From Desulfobacteraceae bacterium (lineage in GTDB: Bacteria; Desulfobacterota; DSM-4660; Desulfatiglandales; B25-G16), in the NCBI GenBank assembly GCA_030615565.1, contig JAUWZC010000090.1, positions 1-8,834 of the forward strand: 8,834 nucleotides of DNA. The letters run 5' to 3'. A program made the position numbers and the translations under genes. The notes beneath the pieces are model-generated. The model made no database searches and was not told the DNA's origin. It was given only the letters and a program-made list of their open reading frames with translations. This document shows, one piece after another, positions 5,021-8,834 of this stretch (the first letter of the stretch is position 1; every line of letters begins with the position of its first letter).

Positions 5021-7084
5021 ATGACACATACTGCCATCATTATACGCATTTTACGTATCGTTTTCTATGTAGCACTAGCTCTGACAAGTTTTGCAGCTCT
5101 TGCTGGTATAGGCATATTTTTTGTGGCAGTGAAAGATTTGCCCCGTGTGCCTGAACCATTGATCCGGATTATAGAAACTCCACCTACGGAGATCTATGCA
5201 GCCACAGGGGAAAAGATCATGGTTATCGGAGGTCGGGAATCTATTTCATTGAGCAGGGTCTCACAGCATTTTATTCAAGCCGTTGTAGCCACTGAAGATC
5301 ACCGCTTTTGGGATCACCATGGCATTAATAAAGTCCGCACATTAAAAGCTTTCTGGATAACACTTTTTAAACCAGGAAAGGTTCAAGGGGCCTCAACTAT
5401 CACGCAGCAGCTTTCCAAGAATCTTTTCTTCAGCTTTAAGCGCACCTATATGAGAAAATTCCGCGAATTGCTGGTAGCCTTGCAAATCGAATCTCAATAC
5501 AGCAAACGCGAGATCCTCGAAGCATATATTAATCATATTCCTATTGGTGTTGGGGCGCACGGAATTGAACAGGGGGCCCGAACCTTTTTCGGTAAGCCGG
5601 CCTTTGAATTAACACTGGCGGAATCGGCACTGTTGGCCGGTCTTCCCAAATCGCCGACACGCTATAATCCTTATCTTTACTATGATCGGGCCAAGAAGCG
5701 TCAGCGGGTTGTCTTATTAAGAATGATGGCAGTTGGTTACATCACCAAGGCGATAGCTGATAATGCCTCACAAACTGAATTGAATCTTCGTCCGCTTCCT
5801 GCGGGGGCACGCACAGGAAGCTATTTTCTCGATATTGTCGTGAAAAGTCTTGAAGAGCGATATGGGCCGGAAGTTGTACATCATGGAGGACTGAAGATTA
5901 CTACGACACTTGATCCTCAACTTCAGTCCTGGGCGATAGAATCCATGCAAAAGGGATTGACTGAGCTTGAAAAGATGCTGGGCATTTATAAACAGTCCAA
6001 TGGTAGCAGTGGTGAGACGGTTACCCATCCACAGGGCGCGCTGGTGGCTGTCGAAACAAACTCCGGGGCTATCAAAGCCTTAGTTGGGGGAAGGAACTAT
6101 TCTGAGACGGAATATAACCGTGCAGTACAAAATAAACGTCTGCCTGGATCAGGTTTTAAGCCCTTTCTTTATTACACTGCGCTTGAAAAGTTGGGTATAA
6201 ACCCTGCGACCGTGTTTATTGACCAGGCTGTAACAATTCCGGTAATTGGAGCAGAAGACTGGTCTCCCAGGAATTTTGGGCTTAAACATGAGGGGCCTAT
6301 GGTCTTGAAAAGGGCACTCATGAAGTCTGTCAACTCTATTGCCGCTCAACTAGTGGAAAATACTGGGCCTGAGGAAGTCATTAGAACTGCCCACCGTTGT
6401 GGGATCAAGAGCCATTTGGAGCCGGTTTATTCTGTTGCCATGGGGACATCCGGGGTCAGTCCTCTGGAGATGGCTTCTTCCTTTGCCACTTTCGCCACTG
6501 GTGGCGTTAGGCATGAGACCTTCTGGATCTCACGGGTTGAAGATGCCTTGGGTAGGGTGTTGGAAGAACATATTGTGAGTGGGGGACGATCTCTAGATGC
6601 GAGCTTTGTGTATCAAGTCGTGGATATGATGCGTGGCGTTCTGGATGAAGGTACGGGCTCTATTGTGAGACGCCTGGGATTTGACCTACCCGCAGCTGGT
6701 AAGACCGGTACTACAGATGGTTACTATGATGCTTGGTTTACTGGCTTCACTCCAACGTTGAGCACATCGGTCTGGGTGGGATACGATCGAGGAGAGGGGC
6801 TGTGGGATACACGAGGTATGGGAATTACCGGAGGCCATGGTGCTGCCCCAATATGGGCTGATTTTATGATCAAGGCAACAGACGGTGAACCACCTAGGGA
6901 GTTTGCTATTCCCTCTGTTATACGATTCGAAAAGATAGACCCGATCACCGGGTATAAAGCAAACGATTCAACACTAAATCCGCTACGAATAGCATTGCGT
7001 GAAGGTCAAAAAGTATACGAGAATATTCTCGGAGATGAAGAGCTCAACGGTTCGACAAATGTGGTTCCTTCATGGTCACCCTAA
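5021..7084 (+). CDS. mrcA: class A penicillin-binding protein 1A (glycosyltransferase/transpeptidase)
   Basis: A bifunctional peptidoglycan synthase that polymerises lipid II and cross-links stem peptides in the periplasm. An N-terminal membrane anchor (about 7-35) precedes a GT51 glycosyltransferase domain. Its motifs are ATEDHRFWDHHG with catalytic Glu93 (91-101), GASTITQQL (123-131), RKFRELLVALQIE (145-157), and KREILEAYINHIPIG (162-176) followed by FFGK. The transpeptidase domain (about 335-620) has all three boxes: SGFK with nucleophile Ser377 and Lys380, SVN (436-438), and KTGT (561-564). At 687 residues it is compact compared with E. coli PBP1A (about 850), with only a short linker between the domains. 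All catalytic residues are intact. ATG 5021 has a weak GGA site 7 bases upstream; an in-frame GTG at 5015 overlaps the preceding stop (GTGA) and would add two residues. It pairs with the unknown membrane protein upstream. The symbol follows the E. coli name; ponA is an equivalent choice. Confidence 0.96.
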   Translation: MTHTAIIIRILRIVFYVALALTSFAALAGIGIFFVAVKDLPRVPEPLIRIIETPPTEIYAATGEKIMVIGGRESISLSRVSQHFIQAVVATEDHRFWDHHGINKVRTLKAFWITLFKPGKVQGASTITQQLSKNLFFSFKRTYMRKFRELLVALQIESQYSKREILEAYINHIPIGVGAHGIEQGARTFFGKPAFELTLAESALLAGLPKSPTRYNPYLYYDRAKKRQRVVLLRMMAVGYITKAIADNASQTELNLRPLPAGARTGSYFLDIVVKSLEERYGPEVVHHGGLKITTTLDPQLQSWAIESMQKGLTELEKMLGIYKQSNGSSGETVTHPQGALVAVETNSGAIKALVGGRNYSETEYNRAVQNKRLPGSGFKPFLYYTALEKLGINPATVFIDQAVTIPVIGAEDWSPRNFGLKHEGPMVLKRALMKSVNSIAAQLVENTGPEEVIRTAHRCGIKSHLEPVYSVAMGTSGVSPLEMASSFATFATGGVRHETFWISRVEDALGRVLEEHIVSGGRSLDASFVYQVVDMMRGVLDEGTGSIVRRLGFDLPAAGKTGTTDGYYDAWFTGFTPTLSTSVWVGYDRGEGLWDTRGMGITGGHGAAPIWADFMIKATDGEPPREFAIPSVIRFEKIDPITGYKANDSTLNPLRIALREGQKVYENILGDEELNGSTNVVPSWSP

Positions 7085-7119
7085 TATGCTCTGAGCGTTT
7101 AACTGTCTAGCTGATTAAG

Positions 7120-7206
7120 CCACGTCCTTTGGGCATGGTAAGAGATAATAGGCTTTTGAAGACCCCTTCCAGGGGGCATGGGCAAAACCAGGTCCTTTGG
7201 GCCTGG
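7120..7206. repeat. two copies of a 19-bp palindromic repeat
   Basis: CCACGTCCTTTGGGCATGG at 7120-7138 and CCAGGTCCTTTGGGCCTGG at 7188-7206 share 17 of 19 bases and lie 68 bases apart. Each folds into an 8-position stem with a TTT loop; the second pairs fully with one G-U, the first has one mismatch. Between them CCCCT (7163-7167) pairs with AGGGG (7171-7175), and GGGCATGG recurs at 7174-7181. The layout resembles REP-like extragenic palindromes. Confidence 0.65.
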
Positions 7207-7214
7207 ATGCTTTA

Positions 7215-7260
7215 CCGCCGCCCTTTAATGCCCCACCCGGGAGGGTGGGGATGGAGGCGG
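7215..7260. repeat. compound GC-rich hairpin
   Basis: CCCCACCC (7231-7238) pairs perfectly with GGGTGGGG (7243-7250) across a GGGA loop. Around it, CCGCCGCC (7215-7222) pairs with GGAGGCGG (7253-7260) apart from one G-A mismatch. No T-run follows at once, so it is more like an extragenic palindrome than a terminator. Confidence 0.65.
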
Positions 7261-7285
7261 ATAATGAATTATTTCCTTTTTTCAA

Positions 7286-7308
7286 GACCCGCCCGGAAGG
7301 GCGGGGTC
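7286..7308. repeat. GC-rich hairpin
   Basis: GACCCGCCC (7286-7294) pairs with GGGCGGGGTC (7299-7308) across a GGAA loop, with a single bulged G. It has the same style as the hairpin at 7215-7260 and belongs to the same cluster of extragenic palindromes. Confidence 0.65.
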
Positions 7309-7357
7309 GTTGACTTTTATAGCCATCTTTGATTAATTTAATAGTATAGGAATTTTC

Positions 7358-7469
7358 TTTTTTAGACATGATAGACAGGATGTTCAGGCCTTCGACAGGC
7401 TCAGGCCCCGAGCTTGTCGAGGGGATATAAAGAAAATATAAAAAAATCTTGTTAATCCTGTCAAAAAAA
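7358..7469. repeat. nested palindromic element, possibly a small non-autonomous mobile repeat
   Basis: An outer inverted repeat, GACAGGAT (7374-7381) and ATCCTGTC (7455-7462), is bracketed by TTTTTT (7358-7363) and AAAAAAA (7463-7469). Inside it, CCTTCGACAGGCTC (7389-7402) pairs with GAGCTTGTCGAGGG (7410-7423) over 14 positions. The only two imperfect positions are G-U pairs when read as plus-strand RNA. Motifs of the kind TTCGACAGGCTCAGG and ATCCTGTC are, as I recall, common dispersed repeats in environmental bacterial genomes, but I cannot check copy number here. Confidence 0.55.
7414..7442 (+). promoter_or_regulatory. possible promoter lying inside the palindromic element
   Basis: TTGTCG (7414-7419) and TATAAA (7437-7442) are 17 bases apart. 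The -35 lies in the right arm of the inner hairpin. Transcription would start near 7449, about 55 bases before the proposed GTG of the SPOR protein gene. The -35 is only four of six, so support is modest. A weaker alternative is TTGACT 7310-7315 with TTAATT 7333-7338. Confidence 0.3.
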
Positions 7470-7502
7470 TTCCGCTGCAGGCGGCTAAGTTCTAGGTACC
7501 TT

Positions 7503-8834
7503 GTGTTTTACACTTTGAGACATATAGCCCTTCGCATTTGGGCCACGGTTCTAGTGGGAGGGCTCATGAGCCTTTTGGTTTTACCGGCATTGCATTCTCA
7601 CATAGGGCTTGAGTGGACTCTTGTGCCGGCATCGGGGATCATGATATTGGTCTTCATAGCGATTGGTTTGTTTTCGAACCGGGTAGGACTCAGTACTGTT
7701 GAGCGCTTGATCAGGGAAGCTACCACCTGGGAAAGAGTCGGTGCATATCGAGGAGCTGAAGAGACCTTCAGAAAAGCCACCGCTGTTTTAGACAGCTTCC
7801 TTTTATCGCCTCTTGTGAAAAGGAAGGAGTCTGCCAAACTCGCCGCTCGCCTCGCTCGCTTCTACCTTGCGCGTGCCGATAAAAATCATTCCTCCGAAGC
7901 CTTTATAATCTCTTACCTCCAATCTCATCCTGAAGATGAGGAGGTGGCGGAAAACTGGCTGCAACAAGTCGAAAGCCATGGTGGACTCAAAACAGATCAT
8001 TATGAGCTTGCCTTCCGAATAGGTAATGCCCAACCGAAGAATAAGATCATCCAGCATTTGTTTGCACGGTTTTATCTGTCGGAAGGCCGAACTGATTTCT
8101 CCGCTCTTCAAACGTACCGACGCGTTTTGAATGGAGATAGTAATGCCGCCGTCGACATTGTTGACGATCTTGCAGCGCTTTTCCTTAGAGAAGGGCGTGC
8201 TGATGAATGGGCGCTGCGAATCTATCTTCAGGCATTCAGGCTTAGTGGTGGCAGATCTCAACTTATAAGAGGTATTGCAGCCTGTGTCCACTGGACTCAT
8301 GAGACCGAACGAACCATGCAGTTATTGCAAGAAGCCCGTGGATTATTGGTGAGCTTTGATGAAGTCAGTTTAAAGAAGCTGAGAGCCGGCTTCAATCCTC
8401 CAAGTCTGGAACCGATAGAGCAAAAAATTTCCAGTAAATTCAGGGTTGGAATCGTCCTGTGGAAAGTGATGAAATGGATGGGGAGCACTCTTTTCAGTCT
8501 CATTACGTCTGTGGTCTTTGTAATAATAGCCAGAGCTAAGGATTTAATTAACTTCATCAAAGGTTCCCAAAGGTCAAAGCTTATTCTTAAATGGGCAATG
8601 ATGGCTGTTTTGGCTGTCGGGGTTATAACTTTAATGGTCAATACAGTCGGCCATCTTATCAGAACCAAGAGAGCACTCTATGAAAAGGAGAAAACCACTG
8701 AGATTGTTGTCACTGACCCATTCACTTTACAGGTCGCTGCATACTTAAAACCACAAGATGCCGAAAGATATGTGAAATATCTCAAAATGAAAAAATTGGA
8801 TGCCTTTTGGATAGAAAGGAGAGGGAAAAGAAAG
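7503..8834 (+). CDS. membrane protein with helical (TPR-like) repeats and a C-terminal SPOR domain (partial, 3' end missing)
   Basis: The frame is open from 7431 to the window edge; 444 codons are seen from the GTG at 7503. Two hydrophobic segments (about 11-30 and 41-57) precede a long helical, soluble region (about 63-315). That region has TPR-like pairs such as ETFRKATAVLDSF, AAFYLA-type and ALQTYRRVLNGD segments. Two more hydrophobic segments follow (about 327-343 and 360-380). The end, DPFTLQVAAYLKPQDAERY (405-423) with YVKYLKMKKLDAFW after it, has the hallmark of a SPOR domain, which binds denuded glycan strands at division sites. The topology puts the repeats in the cytoplasm and SPOR in the periplasm. 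Start is uncertain: GTG 7503 has AGG 6 bases upstream and keeps the first helix. ATG 7566 has GGAGG at 7557-7561 but poor spacing and would cut that helix. It probably belongs to the same envelope module as PBP1A. Confidence 0.85.
   Translation, partial: MFYTLRHIALRIWATVLVGGLMSLLVLPALHSHIGLEWTLVPASGIMILVFIAIGLFSNRVGLSTVERLIREATTWERVGAYRGAEETFRKATAVLDSFLLSPLVKRKESAKLAARLARFYLARADKNHSSEAFIISYLQSHPEDEEVAENWLQQVESHGGLKTDHYELAFRIGNAQPKNKIIQHLFARFYLSEGRTDFSALQTYRRVLNGDSNAAVDIVDDLAALFLREGRADEWALRIYLQAFRLSGGRSQLIRGIAACVHWTHETERTMQLLQEARGLLVSFDEVSLKKLRAGFNPPSLEPIEQKISSKFRVGIVLWKVMKWMGSTLFSLITSVVFVIIARAKDLINFIKGSQRSKLILKWAMMAVLAVGVITLMVNTVGHLIRTKRALYEKEKTTEIVVTDPFTLQVAAYLKPQDAERYVKYLKMKKLDAFWIERRGKRK

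Larger units (their letters stand above)
7085..7502. other. repeat-rich spacer between PBP1A and the SPOR protein gene
   Basis: No gene is supported here. The 418 bases hold a series of GC-rich palindromes (7120-7308), a nested palindromic element (7358-7469) and a small hairpin at 7472-7484 (CCGC with GCGG). None of the hairpins has an immediate T-run, so none looks like an intrinsic terminator, and readthrough from PBP1A is possible. Open frames across the spacer on both strands are explained by the repeats having few stop codons. Confidence 0.7.

Noticed and set aside
7120..7206. Two spaced repeats considered as the beginning of a CRISPR array
   Set aside because: Only two copies, only 19 bp, strongly palindromic, with a further hairpin in the spacer and no cas genes.
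7115..7369. Open frames on both strands in the spacer after PBP1A
   Set aside because: They run through GC-rich palindromes that lack stop codons; their products are rich in Gly, Pro and Arg and carry no family features.
7598..8668. Three minus-strand open frames (7598-7837, 7803-8300, 8297-8668)
   Set aside because: They are antisense to the plus-strand SPOR protein gene, whose translation has clear membrane, repeat and SPOR features; none of the antisense products resembles a protein family.

Overview
The window reads as a chromosomal segment of a Gram-negative, moderately AT-rich bacterium. The evidence is a class A penicillin-binding protein, a SPOR-domain protein, an RmlD-like sugar-nucleotide reductase and many short GC-rich palindromes between genes. 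A CBS-CBS-ACT protein, a Bem46/YfhR-type hydrolase and these palindromes together suggest the Desulfobacterota or a neighbouring phylum. That placement is a low-confidence inference, because no rRNA or other marker gene is present. I see no phage genes, transposase, CRISPR array or tRNA.

Left part (about 1-3750) is a series of single, apparently unlinked genes in AT-rich DNA, several with recognisable sigma-70-type promoters. In order: the first 16 codons of a minus-strand gene leaving the left edge; a 124-residue four-helix membrane protein; a membrane-anchored alpha/beta hydrolase; an orphan RmlD-type dehydrogenase/reductase; and a CBS-CBS-ACT sensor protein with a near-consensus promoter and ribosome binding site.

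Between about 3744 and 4106 lies a structured non-coding stretch with several hairpins. It ends in a very good intrinsic terminator only about 120 bases before the next gene. It is either the long 3' end of the CBS transcript or an attenuator-like leader.

Right part (about 4107-8834) is richer in GC and looks like a cell-envelope module. A 303-residue single-pass membrane protein of unknown function is followed, 2 bases later, by a complete bifunctional peptidoglycan glycosyltransferase/transpeptidase (PBP1A class). After a 418-base spacer full of palindromic repeats comes a long membrane protein that runs off the right edge. Its cytoplasmic part looks like TPR-type helical repeats, and its C-terminus is the start of a SPOR (peptidoglycan-binding) domain. 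It is open to the end of the window and is easily missed because it has no stop codon here and antisense open frames cover it. The arrangement suggests the unknown protein and the SPOR protein work with or regulate the synthase, but only the synthase has an assignable reaction.
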